This document shows, one piece after another, positions 34,392 through 47,050 of a stretch of DNA of 64,000 bases. Below the pieces are notes generated by a model. The model was given only the letters and a program-made list of their open reading frames with translations. It did no database searches and was not told the DNA's origin. Position 1 is the first letter of the stretch, and each line of letters begins with the position of its first letter. A program made the position numbers and the translations under genes. The DNA comes from Ananas comosus (taxonomy: Eukaryota; Streptophyta; Magnoliopsida; Poales; Bromeliaceae): positions 5,836,864-5,900,863 of the forward strand of contig NC_033629.1 of NCBI RefSeq assembly GCF_001540865.1, written 5' to 3'.

Positions 34392-37300
34392 TGTAACATA
34401 CCGGATTTTAATATAAAAGTAAATATAAATAAAAATAGTGTGAGATACTATTTTTATTGGATTTAGAGAAGTAAAACATAAGTCGGAAACGACTTGTGCT
34501 GAAATCGGAACGGAAACAGAAGATTTAGAATTTCTATTGGACACGGGGCTGATATTTTAGCAGAAAATGCACAATGTCCGAAAATTATGAAAACTGGAGA
34601 ATATGTCAGAATTATTTTTATGAGGCTAGATTTAAAGTTTCATGTCGTTCTGACACCCGGAAGGTGGAAAATAAAATTCAACTGCTATCTGCTAGAGATT
34701 ACAGTTCGGTAGAGCTTTCGGTGACCAAATTTGGTCGAAACTGAATGATTAAAATTTCTTTCATTAAGTTAAGTAAAACCGAGCCTGACTGTCAAATTTG
34801 AGCTCAAACGAACATTTAGAAGGGCAGGCGAAAAATATCTATTCCTAAGCTGGAGATGTAATTTGTAATAGTGCATAAAAGGGATTTAAACCCCTTCTCC
34901 ACCAGCCGACCACCACCACCACCATCACACGTGCATGATCAGGGAGAGAGAGAAAGCTTTTCTCTCTCTCTCTAGATTTCTCTCTCATCTCTCTAGATCT
35001 TTCTCTAGAAATTTGAGGGTTGGTGGAGAAGAAGATTGGGAACGCGTTGGAGGTGTCGGTTCAGGTTCTCGTGCAACCGTTTGAGCGGCTTGCTTCCGTC
35101 TCGACGTTCAAATTTCGGTAAGTGTTTAGGATTTTATTAACTCCTTTATGCTTAGTATTCTAATGATCCCTAGACTACTAAATGCATGTTTCTCCATGAG
35201 ATTGTGGGTCATTTCGAGTATATGTACATGCTAGGGCTTAGAAATGGGGGTTTTGTCATAGATGGAGTTTGATCTAAATTGAACCTATATAAACCTAATT
35301 GCTAGGTAATCCGACGCGTTTGCAAAGTCAGTTCGAGGCTTCATCGAGCCGATGCGAAGATATTGAAGAAATGGACTCTTAGAGCTTCGTTTTCGCGTGG
35401 AGGGCCGAGACGACGTCCAAAAATCACGAGAACGGATCCAGAGTATCGTGGCATCAATGTATAGACCTTTAATTTCTGGATTGTGGATTTGTGGCCGTTT
35501 GGTGGTCGAGTGTGAGTTCGGGCCGAACCAGGCAACGGGTGCCGTGGGAGGCCGATTGCAAGTGACTACAAGCAATCGGAACGTGATAACAGGTGGATTG
35601 TGCTCACCGAAGATATTAGCTCGCTTCCATGTCGAAGTGGAATACAGTTTTATCGTTGATGCATATATGTATGTTTGGTAGGTTACAAATGATAATATGA
35701 TCGATGCATGATATAATTGCTAATTGAATGCATGAATTATATTATGTTGAAGGATGTTGCCTACCATTGGAATATGTTAGATAAAACATGCATGTTGACA
35801 TATTGTAGATTATGTTGGATGAACTATGCATGTTGCCATATTGTGGATTATAGTAGATGAACTATGCATGTTAAATTTGGTCGATTAGAGAATTCGACAT
35901 TGGAAAACAAGAACTAGATGTTATGTAAATGCATAAGATATATGCTAAGTGATTGAATGAGGTAGATGCTAATTGTAAGTGCATAGGATGTGTGCTAATT
36001 GAATGTAAATGACACATGCTAGTAATGAATGCATATGATAGACGTAAATGAATGCATAGAGTATATGCTAAGTGAATGCATGAGCTAAATGCTAGATGCA
36101 TGTATAAGATGTATGCCAAATAAATACATAAGCTAGATGCAAGAACTAGATGTTATGTAAATGCATGATTTAGATCTAAATGCATGATTAAGATGCTAAT
36201 AACAAATGCATAAGAGCTAAATGCTAAATAAATGTATAAGATTAAGACACTAATTATGAATGCATAGGCATGTGTGTGAGATGCTAAAGAATATATGCAT
36301 GATTCATATTGCGAGATTATGCTAGAATGACGTGAATGTTGAACTTGAGACGACGAACTCCAAGTATAGTAAAGAACGAACTCCAAGTATAGTAAAGAAC
36401 TCGACAGGTGTGGCATGTAAAGAATCCTAAGTGTAAATAACTAGGAAACAAGAACACGAGTGGCATTCAACCTAGTGTCGTGGAACATAGGTGAATTACG
36501 AGTAGCATTAAACCTAATATATTAAACATAGGTTGAGAATTGAACCTAGAGTTAAGTAAACCTAGGTTATGAATATAGTGACATTGAACCTAAAGTCAAA
36601 TGAACCTAAGTAGTAAAGAACAATAGACCTAGGGTTATAGAGCCTAGGCTATGAGCATAGTGGCATTGGACCTAATGTTACTAAACTTAGGTTAGGAAAT
36701 GGTTTGGACCTAGAAAGGTCGTCGGTATAGGGTATAAGACTAACCCTTGAGATGTCGAAGTGGATTCCGAAATCTCAGGTCTTGTGGCCTTAGTGAACAT
36801 GGTATGCTCATGGTTGTGGATTGAATCATACTCACCTATACATCCAATACTTGAGAACGGTCGCTCCCCCTCGAGCGATGAGCTCCGTAGTGATCATCAC
36901 TGGGTTGGGGTTTCCCCAGAGGTTGAGCCTGTCGGGTCATAGGAGTTTCTCCCCGATTGATGAGCTCCGGAGTAGGCATCATTGGGTCATAGTAGTTTCT
37001 CCCCAGAGGACGATCCCGTCAGGTTGTAGGAGTTTTTCGCCGATAGTAGGGATTTGAGTTGGTGAGTTTAAAGGCGAAACCTATGGGTTAGCCGAGAGGA
37101 TTGGGTATTGATTGTGGCAAATGCCATGCACCATGAGCAGTATATATATTGATTCTCCTCGTCCATTGGGCGATGTGGTTTGAGGATTTAAGGTTGAGGT
37201 GCATGTGAGACGTCCTTCACCTTGAGCCTGACAGAGCGCGGCATATCTACGGTTGATTGACTCAAGACCGAGTCGAGTGGCATAGTTGGCTAAGGTAAAG

Positions 37301-38083
37301 TAACCTTAGGAAAGATTGGTTAGTGCTAAAGAATAGCAAATAGTAAAAAATGGCAACGAATAAAGAACGGTTAATGCTAAGGAATAGCAAATAATAAAGA
37401 ACAGCTAAGAATTAAAGAAAGGCAAGTGAGTGAAAGTAGAATTAGTTAATCTACTTGCATAAGTTGCATGAATTTGCATAGTTGCATTTGTGAGGCATGA
37501 ACATGAATTATATGATGTCATATATATATATATATATATATATATATCTGTTGGACTAACATATTTGCAGTGCCTCCTTTGGACCTGGTGGGTCGAGCTT
37601 TTTCCTTGGGTGGCTAGAGAACTATGAACAATAGTTCTCACCCCGGTGTTGTTTTTGAGGGTACAGGTTCACACGTAAGCCACGCGGCGGCGCGAGGCAA
37701 GGGCGTAGCTCCATAGTTAGCGCCCAACCACAGAGACCAGAAATAGCGGTACCCTAAGTCGGCTTAGCTTAGGGGTTTAGTGATGGAAAGAATAAGATTG
37801 TAATAATTTGTAATAATTTGGATTGTATTTGGAAGACTAAATGTAAGATGCATGTAATATGTAAAATTTCAGATGAATGCTTGTAATAATATAGTTGTAT
37901 TTATGTTTTCGATACTTCCTTATGCAATTCTTGTTTGAATACTGTTCCTGGTTGGAACCTTGTGTATTGCATTGTTTGGATTGTGACACCTTGGACATAC
38001 AGGGGAGACTCTGTCCGCGGTACAGAAAAAACCCTGTCCGTTCGGCGGTCAGTTGGTGTCTCCGAAACTGACCAAATAGGCGG
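34392..38083 (+). mobile_element. LTR (family B), about 3.6 kb, right end uncertain
   Basis: Starts TGTAACATACCGGATTTT. A TATA-like CATAAAAGGG at about 34875, a candidate donor TTTCG|GTAAGT at 35118, minisatellite-like stretches (35860-36300 GCATAAGATAGATGC type; 36420-36710 GAACCTAGGTT type; 36860-37040 GAGCTCCGGAGTAG type), TTCTCACCCC (37635) and an acceptor GTACAG ending at 37666, then GGCAAGGGCG and ATAGTTAGCGCC. A possible CA end is at 37988, but no matching duplication of the left flank GAACA was found, so the right boundary may instead be the CACTA element at 38084. No coding region. Confidence 0.55.
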
Positions 38084-38460
38084 CACTACAACAATATTGA
38101 GCTATGGAGACAAAATATTTAGCGACAAAGTATATATTTGTCGTTAAAAGCAATTAAATAGCGACTAAATTTAATGTTCGTCGCAAAAAAAAAGGAGAGA
38201 TTTTGTAAAATGTCATTAGCGACAATTTACCTTTATTGCTAAAACATAGTCGCTATTAGTTTAATGAGGTCACTTTTTTCTTCCCTAAATTAATTTTAGC
38301 GACAGACATTAATTAATAGCGGCGAAACCTAACGTCACTATAAGGTTGAATAATTAGCGACCAAATATGTGGTTGCTGAAAGTCAATTTTTAGCAACACA
38401 TTAATATTTTGTCGCTAAAATATTAAAAATTTATTTTTATTTTTGTTGCTATATATTTAT
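38084..38460 (+). mobile_element. CACTA (En/Spm-like) transposon end
   Basis: Begins CACTACAACAATATTGAG, a CACTA terminus, followed by about a dozen subterminal copies of TAGCGAC / GTCGCTA in both orientations (38119-38460). Such arrays are transposase-binding sites in this superfamily. The other terminus (…TTGTAGTG) was not found, so this is a fragment or an unfinished element. Confidence 0.7.
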
Positions 38461-40224
38461 GAAATAAAATTTAAATTATTTTATTTGGTTAAATTAAATA
38501 TTTTGGTTAACNAGCGTACGAACAATCCATTACAGCAGAATAATTCCCCACCTATAAAAGCATAACGACGTTAGAAAAGTATAAGGACGCATAATAATAA
38601 GCATAAATCGGTTTTGGTTTGTGAAAGCGATACTCCTGCTACCAACCGACCCAAAACTACCCAAAAAAGCGATTTCACCAACAAAGAGGTTTAAATTCAC
38701 AAACTTGCAGGAAAAGCACCCTTTTCTAACTTCCGAAGAGAGATTAAAAATAATCCATTTCAGCTTTTATGCCACCGCAAAAGAAGGAAAAAGAACAGTA
38801 TAGTGACCTGCAAAGTGTAGCATGTGAACCAAGCTCTTGTGAACTCAATTGTTGAATTATTACACACTCCAAATCAATATCTCTCCCCCCTTGTTAAATA
38901 TTGGTATCAATAGACGAGGACCACAACAACACCCCATTTATTATCATCCTCTAAAATATTAAAAAATTAAATAAATAAATGAATAAATTATCCCTTCCTC
39001 TTTCCCTTCTCCTCCTTCCTTTCCCTTCCTCCTCCTTTCCTCAAAATCCTTCTACGTACAGCTTAGTTGAATAGTTTTAATAATAATAATAATAACAATA
39101 ATAAAGAGTAGTATTAAACAAGTGGGTATAAAAAAAAAAAAAAAAAAAAAAAAAATTCAGTTGCTCTTTCTGTTCTTTCATCCGCAGGACAAAAAAGAGG
39201 ATTTTCTTCATTGTCTTCTAGCAAGGAGCCCAACAACTAGGACCCCACCAAGAAAACGGTAAATTGATTTCGATTCTCTTTATAAAAGTATTTATTTCAT
39301 TCCTTACCTTAAAATAGATAGGTTGATTTATATTTTTTTTTTGAAAAAAAATACTCTTTTTTTTATTTTAAAATTACTAGTTAATAATAGATTTAAGTAT
39401 TTCTAGGTTGTATGATTATGTAAAAAAAGTAAAAAATATATAATAGTTATTATTTTTTCTAAAGACTAGATAAAAAGTTAAATGGAACCCACATTCATAT
39501 ATGTCTTTACATACAAAAGAGGATAAAGATGACCTACTTTCCATCTACAATTTTTTATTCCTAAATATAATTGAAAAATATGCAAACTAGTAAATTAAAA
39601 CAAAATAATTAGATAGTACGTTCAACTTTGGTGTATTCATGAATTTTTAATGTCACAATCTACTTTCTTTTAGCAATTAATTTTATTTATACTTTCATTT
39701 AGAAGGGCATAGAAAGACATCTATTACTCTTTATGAATCTCCAATGTGTTAAGCTGATGTGTCATAACCTCCTATTTTTAAAATTTTTTTAATTTAGAAT
39801 GAGCCATTTTATTCTCTCTCTCAACATACGTCTCTTCATCTTCCACATTTAATTTTTATTTAGAATGAGCCATTTTACTCTCTCTCTCTCTCAACATACG
39901 TCTCTTCATGTCTGCCGCGAACGAACCGGCCCCGCCGTAGGGTGTTTCTAGGGTGAGTGGTCATTCATGGTAGAGATAAAATTTGTTTGAATTTTACTTT
40001 GAAATCAGGATTATAGGTTCATGGCTCCAACAGACTCAAGAATCTGCTGTTAATTACCCCACACTTTCGGTGTTAAGGAACCCTCGATTAAGAGACCAAA
40101 TATAAATACTGATAATAAAAGAGGGAAAACAGGCAAATAAAATTTTATTGATATGATTTGCCGTTTACATGGCTTAAGCAGGGGCATACCCCCACTGTAC
40201 ATGAATTTTATCAAACTAAATACT
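38461..40224. other. No gene recognised; AT-rich intergenic sequence
   Basis: Contains one unresolved base (38512), a TAA microsatellite (about 39069-39100), a poly-A run (39129-39154) and a tandem pair of about 65 bp (AGAATGAGCCATTTTA... at 39797 and 39861). The frame at 38621-38803 starts with GTG and has no domain. Confidence 0.4.
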
Positions 40225-41920
40225 CAATGGCAGTCGGTTGAAGTTTTGATGCTCAGTTTAATGACATGGCGGTCAAGTTTAAGTTTTGATGCTCAGTTTA
40301 ATGACATGGCGGTCGAGTTCAAGTTTTGATGAACAACTTCGTAGTCGTTTAGATTGGGTTTAGTTTAACGACTTTCCGGTTGTTTGAAGTTGAGTTTAGT
40401 TTAGCGACATTTCGGTCGTTTGAATTTTGGGTTTAGTTTAGCGACATTTCGGTCGTTGGAATTGGTTTTGGGTTGAACCGTTATGCTTTGGTTCGGGACC
40501 CATCAAGACTTGGTTTGGGTTGGGTCGTTCAAGACCCATCAAGACTTGGCTTGGTTTGGGTCGTTCGGGACGCATCAAGACCTGGTTTGGGTCATTCGGG
40601 ATCCATCAAGACTTGGTTTGGGTCGTTCGGGACCCATCAAGACTTAGTTCGGTTTGGGTCGTTCGGGACCCATCAAGACTTGGTTTGGGTCGTTCGGGAC
40701 CCATCAAGACTTAGTTTGAGTTGGGCGACTTCAAGTTTATTTGGTCATTTTGGATTTGGTTGTTTAGTTTAGCGACTTTACGGTCGTTTGAATTGTTTAG
40801 TTTAACGACTTTTCGGTCGTTTCAATTGTTTAGTTTAACGACTTTTCGGTCGTTGGCTTTATTTGTAGGCTTTGGATTTTGGATTTTATTTGTGGACTTT
40901 GGGTTTTGGGTTTTTTCATTTGTGGACTTCGTGGATTTTGGGTTTTATTTGTGGACTTTGGGTTTTGGGTTTTGAGTTTTGAGTTTGGGTTTCATAGGTT
41001 TTATTTTTGGACTTTGGATTTTGGGTTTTATTTGTGGACTTTGGATTCCATGTGTTTTATTTGTGGACTTTGGGTTTTGGTTTTTTCATTTGTGGACTTC
41101 GTGGATTTTGGGTTTTATTTGTGGACTTTGGGTTTTGGGTTTTGAGTTTTGAGTTTGTGGGGTTGAACCGTTATGCTTTGGTTCGGGATCTATCCAGACT
41201 TGGTTTGAATTGGATTCTTTATGGTTTGGTTTGGGTTGGATCCACCTTGGTTCGAGTTAGACCCTGATTGGATTGAACCGAATTCAGCTCGAGTCGGTTC
41301 AAGTCGGATCATGTTCGGTTTGGATTGGACCCACTTCAGTTCGAGTCAGATCCTGATCGGGTTCAGTTCAAGTCGGATCCCTTATGATTTGGTTCAGACG
41401 GGATCCGGTTCGATTCAGTTTGGTTCGGATCGGACGGGATCCGGTTTGGTTCGGATCCGGTTCGGTTCAGTTCGGTTCGGACCGGACGAGATCCGGTTCG
41501 GTTTAGTTTGGTTCAGATCGGACGAGATCCGATTCGGTTCGGATCGGTTCGGACTAGATGGGATCCGGTTCGGTTTAGCTTGGATTGGATCCGCTTCGGT
41601 TTAAGTCGAATCCCTTGTGGTTGTGGTTCGAATCGGCTTTACTTCGGTTCGAGTCGAATGCTTCTTTTTTTCGTTCGGAATGGATCCAAATCTGCATGTG
41701 GACTGAGATGAGTTTTAGGCTTTATATGTTATAGGCCTTGGGCCCGAATCTGTACGGTCTGGACTTTTATTGATTTATATCTGCACATGGGCTGGATTTC
41801 GGGCTCCACGTGTTTTGGGCCTTGGACCCGAATTTGTATGTAGACTGAGATTAGTCTTGGGCTTTACATGCTCTGGGCCTTGAACCCGAATTTGCATATG
41901 GGTTCTGTATTATTTTTGAT
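40225..41920. repeat. Minisatellite district with four tandem-repeat types
   Basis: (i) TTTAGTTTAGCGAC.TTTCGGTCGTT, units of about 33 bp at 40360-40460 and 40760-40860. (ii) Seven copies of about 31 bp with CCCATCAAGACTTGGTTTGG at 40495-40725. (iii) TTTATTTGTGGACTTTGGG units at 40862-41160, with a segment of about 75 bp repeated at about 40910 and 41082. (iv) GGATCCGGTTCGGTT-type units at 41280-41640, then longer GGGCTTTACATGCTCTGGGCC units to 41920. GTTGAACCGTTATGCTTTGG brackets part of it at 40472 and 41162. Long open frames here result from repetition, not genes. Confidence 0.8.
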
Positions 41921-42078
41921 TGCTTATGAAATTGGGCCCATTGAATTAAATAACTCCGATTTAATTCCTCAAACTTTATTCCCCTTTCTTTCTTTCTTTC
42001 TTTTTTTTTCTTTTTTTTTTTTTTGCTAACTGTGAGAGAGAGGAAGCCCAACTCTCTTTTTCTTTTTTTCTTTTTTTT

Positions 42079-42178
42079 NNNNNNNNNNNNNNNNNNNNNN
42101 NNNNNNNNNNNNNNNNNNNNNNNNNNNNNNNNNNNNNNNNNNNNNNNNNNNNNNNNNNNNNNNNNNNNNNNNNNNNNN
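42079..42178. other. Assembly gap (100 N)
   Basis: Exactly 100 N, the usual placeholder for unknown size, followed by a TA microsatellite (42179-42226). Confidence 0.99.
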
Positions 42179-42227
<49 letters not shown>

Positions 42228-42246
42228 TTCTCTATATATATTTATA

Positions 42247-42787
42247 TAGTTTGGCTACTATATTTTTATTAGTATGATCGCTTTCGTACTCGTAAGTTAT
42301 TTTCCATGAAGCCTTCGAATCGACGATCCATACAGTTAAATATAATTTAGAGCACGTAAACATTCTAGAAAGCACGCAAACATTCTAGAAACCAAATTTC
42401 ATAATTTTTTGACATCATAAATTTTACGATCAAAAGGCCTCAAAATTGACAATTTTAATGGCTGTTATAGGTCATTTTCTAGTTAAACAATGCAGAAGAA
42501 TCAGAATCGATTGAATATTTGATCGAAAATTCTATTCACCACCTAAATCAAGATTAGTAACTTTGATTTTGAATTGAAGAACCCGACGTTATATTTTTAG
42601 GAGATCTGTCGATTTTAACCATTCATTTTATATCCGCTTGATAGATTATTATAATTTCAAAAAGTTGCGAAATTCGGTTCCTAGATAGTTCAAATGCTCT
42701 AGATCGTCTTTAATGGTATGAATCATCGATTTAGAAGCTCCATTATCGAAAACAATCAATGAGAACGAAGCCCTCCGTACTCATACA
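42247..42787. mobile_element. MITE 8, long-TIR family
   Basis: The left arm GTACTCGTAAGTTATTTTCC and TTCGAATCGACGATCC is mirrored by CCATTATCGAAAACAATC and GCCCTCCGTACTC on the right. Same family as MITEs 2, 3, 5, 6 and 7. Bordered by TA and GT repeats. Confidence 0.75.
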
Positions 42788-42809
42788 AGTGTGTGTGTCT
42801 ATATATATC

Positions 42810-43336
42810 TAGTAGGGCTATTGTGCTTTTATGGGTATAGATGCCTTCGTACTTGTAAGTTATTTTCGATGATGGAGTTTCCGAATCAATGACCTATTTC
42901 CTTAGAGCATTTGAAGCATTTAGAAGTCGAATTTTGTAATGTTTCGAACTTATAATAAAGTCGATCAAATGGGTATAAAATGAATAGTCAAAATCAAATG
43001 ATCTCCTAAAAATAGGGGGTAAGGCTTTTAAATTCAAGATCGAAGCTGTTGATCTTGATCTATATAGTGACTAGAATATTTCATTGAAAATTCAACACAT
43101 TCCAATATTTCTACACTGTTAACTTGGAAATGTTTCATACTGGCAGTTAAAAATGTCAATTTTCAGACTTTTGATTGTAAGGTATATGATGTCAAAGAAT
43201 TATAAAATTCGGTTTCTAAAATATTTAAATGTTTTAAATTATGCTTAATGGTATGGATCATCGATTCAGAAGCTTTATTATCGAAAACGACTTATGAGTA
43301 CGAAGATGATCGTACTCATAATAGTATAGTAGCTAG
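42810..43336. mobile_element. MITE 9, long-TIR family
   Basis: The left arm GTACTTGTAAGTTATTTTCG is mirrored by CGAAAACGACTTATGAGTAC on the right. Followed by (CT)n(TA)n at 43341-43406. Confidence 0.78.
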
Positions 43337-43341
43337 ACACA

Positions 43342-43411
<70 letters not shown>

Positions 43412-43833
43412 ATTTTGTTAAGTTCATAAGATTTTTATGGCTTTGTTCTTACTAAATTGTGTAAGAAATAATACATGAAATATTTTTATATTCATTAGAG
43501 ATATTAAAACATTCTAAAAAAACTAATTTTTTTAAAATAATAAAAAAGTCCGAGCCAATGTGTGCCAACGTGCCAATGGCTTGCACTGAGGGTTGCTGAC
43601 ATTGGAACACCCTATACCGCTGTGCCATGCCGTGGCACTGGCATGACAATCCATGTAGTAAATAGACCTTAGGTTAGCGAACTTAAATATTTCTTGGGCT
43701 CAACTCTTTGTTAGTTAGATATTTTGTGCCTATGGCAGAAAAAAGCTAGAAGCCTAGAACAACCATCTATCCAGGCTTGATGAGTCAAGAGCAGGAGAAC
43801 TTTGTGAGCTCCATCTGTCCTCGATGCATCTTA

Positions 43834-45298
43834 TGTCATGCCCCCAAACTCGAGACGTAACAGACACCACATATCTGCAATTATTTAATCACAAATATGT
43901 AAGACAACAAAAGATGTAGATATCGAGCAAAATATTCTATCTTGAGATCAAATTAAATACTTTTCAGATTTGAAACCCACAAAACTAAATCTATAATTGA
44001 AAGTTCCACAAATACTCGACTAATAAAGTTCACCAAAAATAAATTTGCGGCAATTCTAGACCAAGCAAATATACTTTACTAAAAAATTAATTTTGAAACT
44101 AACTAAACTATCTAATTTTATTAACAAAGGTCCAGAAACAAAAAGGATCTCAGCAACTAGTGATCACTCGATCACATCCCCCACAAGCTGGTTAGACTCC
44201 ATACTTGGGCAAGCAACCATATACCATATTAGTCGGATAAAGTATGCGTAACTAAGTAGTTTCTAAATATTCATATATAATTTTGTTACAAAGAAATATA
44301 ATAATGATTACTGAGTTTAGCAAAATTTCACAAATCCCATTTTAGAATTTTCTAAGATTGCACAAAATTTGAGCAAAACCTTTTAAAATCATATTCGTTC
44401 AACGATTTGTTATTCATATAAACACCAAGATTAACCCTTATTTTGAAAAACTATACAAAAGGGATTTTGTTATCATAACATATTTCTATACTTCTACCAA
44501 AATAAACTAATGGGTATTTGGTCGCTTACCTCCAAATAAATCAAGCATCGCTTGGCCAAACATTAAATATGAAATTAATCAACAGAACCTTATGTAAGAA
44601 ATACAATTCGGGTAGGCTCACATAAAACAATTACACGGGTTTAGAACAGTTGCTGATAGGTGAATCTTATCCAAGGAAAGATCTTAGACTTGAAGAATCT
44701 CAACAACTAACCGAAAGTAAGTTCTATAGACTATATTGTTCAAAAAGGTCGTGCAACATGAATAGGATTAAAAAATTTAAAATGAAGGTTCAAATGCTCG
44801 GAAGAATAGTTTTTAAGTACCAGCACATATGTTTACAAATTGTAACATGATCAGATCACAATTGGAAGCAAAGACAACATTTGTTTTCTCTTAGGCATTA
44901 AGTTGAACACTTGATAGGCATTCAAAATAACATATAGAATACAAAGAATCTATACAATGGAATCTCATGGGTGTACAATGATATCAAAATTTTCATTTAC
45001 TTTGGATTAATGCTTAACACAAGAATTTCAGATTTTGATGAATTTAATTTTGAACCATCAAAAGAGAAACAACTACATTATTCATATACTAATGAACAAA
45101 AAGAGAAGATTAATTTCAAAACAATTGATAAAAGTGACAGATGAACAAGATAATAAACCTCTAAACGATGTCGAAGAAACAACAACGATCAAGGTGTGAG
45201 GTGCTGTAGACGAACCAATGTCGGCCACAAACGAAATGACGTCGACGATGATCAAGGAGTGTGGCGGCAACATCGAAAGATGAGGGCCAAGGATCATG
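43834..45298 (-). repeat. Probable LTR, minus orientation
   Basis: The left edge TGTCATGCCCCCAAAC would be the CA end of a minus-strand LTR. A minus-strand donor-like GGAGGTAAGC reads out near 44523-44532 and an acceptor-like AATTGCAG near 43877-43884. It adjoins the minus-strand Ty3/gypsy protease relic at 45299, so it may be that element's 3' LTR. No second end was defined. Confidence 0.4.
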
Positions 45299-45925
45299 CT
45301 AGAGAGAGAGAGAGTTGTGCATGTGCGGGAGCGGCATCGGGAAACTCTTCACCACAAGAATATCTTCCAACTTTGGGGCATCCAAACTTAAGTCCGTCAC
45401 CATTGCAATAAAACCTTCACCTTCACCTCTTACGAGTTGTGTAGCCTGCAAAGAGGACATGACTTGGTGCGGAGCATAAGCACTATTTCCAAGAAAAGCG
45501 AGCCCCGCCTGTCTAGGAATATTAAAGTCCACCCTCTTTGCATGATAATTCACAGTGGCATAGTGGGATGAAAGCCAATCCATTCCCAAAATTACATCAA
45601 AATCTCGCATGTCGAGATTTGCAAACAAATTTCGACTGTCAATGCTAACAACACACTTACAAATCTAGTCTACGGTAAATTTTTTCCCCTTAGGAGTACC
45701 AACACACAAAATATAGTCCAAGAACTCAGAAGGTAGTGCACACATTTGGATCTAACTTAGATGAGATGGATGAGTAGCGTTAGAATCAAAAAGTACATGA
45801 GCATGAGTAGAGGCAACGGGTAAGATATTTGACACTACGACATTAGATTCTTAGGCGTCCTGCTGAGAAAGGGCGTTGACACTACCTTGAGTTTGAGGTC
45901 TTCCGCCTTTAAATTGGTACATGTG
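45299..45925 (-). pseudogene. Ty3/gypsy retropepsin-like (gag-pro) relic
   Basis: The minus-strand frame 45299-45628 includes MRDFDVILGMDWLSSHYA, the hallmark after the aspartic-protease domain in plant Ty3/gypsy elements. Upstream (45629-45900), HVLFDSNATHPSH corresponds to the protease active-site region; the usual Asp-Ser/Pro-Gly-Ala is altered to DSNA, and stops interrupt the frame. Reverse transcriptase and RNase H are missing. Inactive. Confidence 0.8.
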
Positions 45926-46019
45926 GTATAAAGATCAATTAGTACATGTGGTATAAAGATCAATTAGATATAACTCAGTTTTGGCGACAATTTTTGCAAG
46001 CTCTCGCTAAGCAATTTGG

Positions 46020-46212
46020 TCCCTTAAGGTATGAGTATTTAATATAGAGTTACATGATATTCAACAAAAGGAGGGCTTAGCCTTTTATTTATAAGCATGT
46101 AGAAACCTTAATACGAGTAGGAATACTATTCTAATACGAATCGAAGTAAATAACTATTAATAATCCCCAAAGAGAAGAAATTCAAATATAATACGAATGG
46201 GTGATCGTAACA
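46020..46212 (-). repeat. Ty3/gypsy LTR fragment, minus orientation
   Basis: Minus-strand TGTTACGATCACC at 46212 matches the start of the plus-strand LTR at 46902 (TGTTACAATCACC), and GTATTAGAATAGTATTCC is shared further in. The two LTR pieces lie in inverted orientation. Confidence 0.65.
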
Positions 46213-46887
46213 ATTCATGGGCGGAGTGGTCCTACAATACCTCGCACCATTCATTGATAAATACTAATCTTTTCGAGGCTCTCTATGATCCACGACGTTT
46301 GACTATCGTATTTTATTTCGTCGGATTATCTCTGGTAGATGCTATGGATGTGGATTTAGTTGAGCGGGATAAGAGTGCTTAAAAAGCACCTTAGTGCGGC
46401 GCAATCTGTGAAGCAGGGTTATGACGACAACAAGCACTGTGAGCGTGACTTTTAGATTGGAGAGTGGGTGCTTCTGCGACTTCCTCCATATCGGTAGTTG
46501 AGCATCCGACAACAGAAATTTGGATAGCTTTCCCTCAGTTTTTATGGACCATTCCAACTTATCGAGAAAATTGGCAAAGTAGCTTATCAATTGGAACTTT
46601 CTTCCATGACAACTATTCAGAGTGTTTTACATGTTTCAAAACTTAAGCCATAAAATGGAGAACCTAATGCTACTACTGACCTTCCCGACTTCCCGTTGAA
46701 CTAAAGGAGAATATGTCAATTCCAATAAATATTTTGGCCAAGCGACGCCGTCAAGTCGATGGGAGAATGAAGATGGAGACTCTAGTATGATGGAACAAGC
46801 GGCCCTAAGAGGATGCTTCTTGGGAGGATCAAGATGAAATTACACTGAAGTAGCCTAACCTTGCACCTTGAGGTTAAGACATGTCTT
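46213..46887 (+). pseudogene. Ty3/gypsy integrase C-terminus/chromodomain-region relic
   Basis: WAEWSYNTSHHSLI near 46215-46260 is the integrase core end, and GKVAYQLELSSMTTIQSV near 46570-46622 followed by HVSKLK is the conserved segment before the chromodomain. Frameshifts and stops occur throughout. It is followed by a polypurine tract and LTR start, the normal order for the 3' end of a Ty3/gypsy element. Confidence 0.8.
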
Positions 46888-47050
46888 AAGGGGGAGGGAA
46901 TTGTTACAATCACCTATTTGTATTCATATTAGGCTTCTTCGTATTAAAATTAGGGTTCCTATTTAAATTTCTTCTTTCTTTAGGATTATTATTATTTATT
47001 TACTTTGATTAGTATTAGAATAGTATTCCTTCTCGTATTATGGTTTCTTC
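46888..47050 (+). repeat. Polypurine tract and 3' LTR start of the Ty3/gypsy relic
   Basis: AAGGGGGAGGGAAT (46888-46901), then LTR start TGTTACAATCACC (46902). Inverted similarity to 46020-46212 ends near 47040; the right end of the LTR was not found. Confidence 0.65.

Noticed and set aside
34392..37988. Calling a full solo LTR with exact right end at 37988
   Set aside because: The left flank GAACA is not repeated after 37988 (CCTTG follows), so the end is left open.
38621..38803. Small frame considered as an FTSH12 transit-peptide exon (basic, Ser/Thr-containing, on the + strand)
   Set aside because: The frame begins with GTG, has no ATG in reach and shows no convincing similarity; the fit of its end to a splice donor is weak.
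40495..40725. Regularly spaced repeats resembling a CRISPR array
   Set aside because: Units are contiguous 31-bp minisatellite copies without unique spacers, in a plant nuclear context.
40473..41711. Several overlapping frames of 60-130 codons on the + strand
   Set aside because: They arise from minisatellite units whose length or composition avoids stops. Several frames are open at once, there is no domain, and the predicted protein merely repeats the DNA unit.
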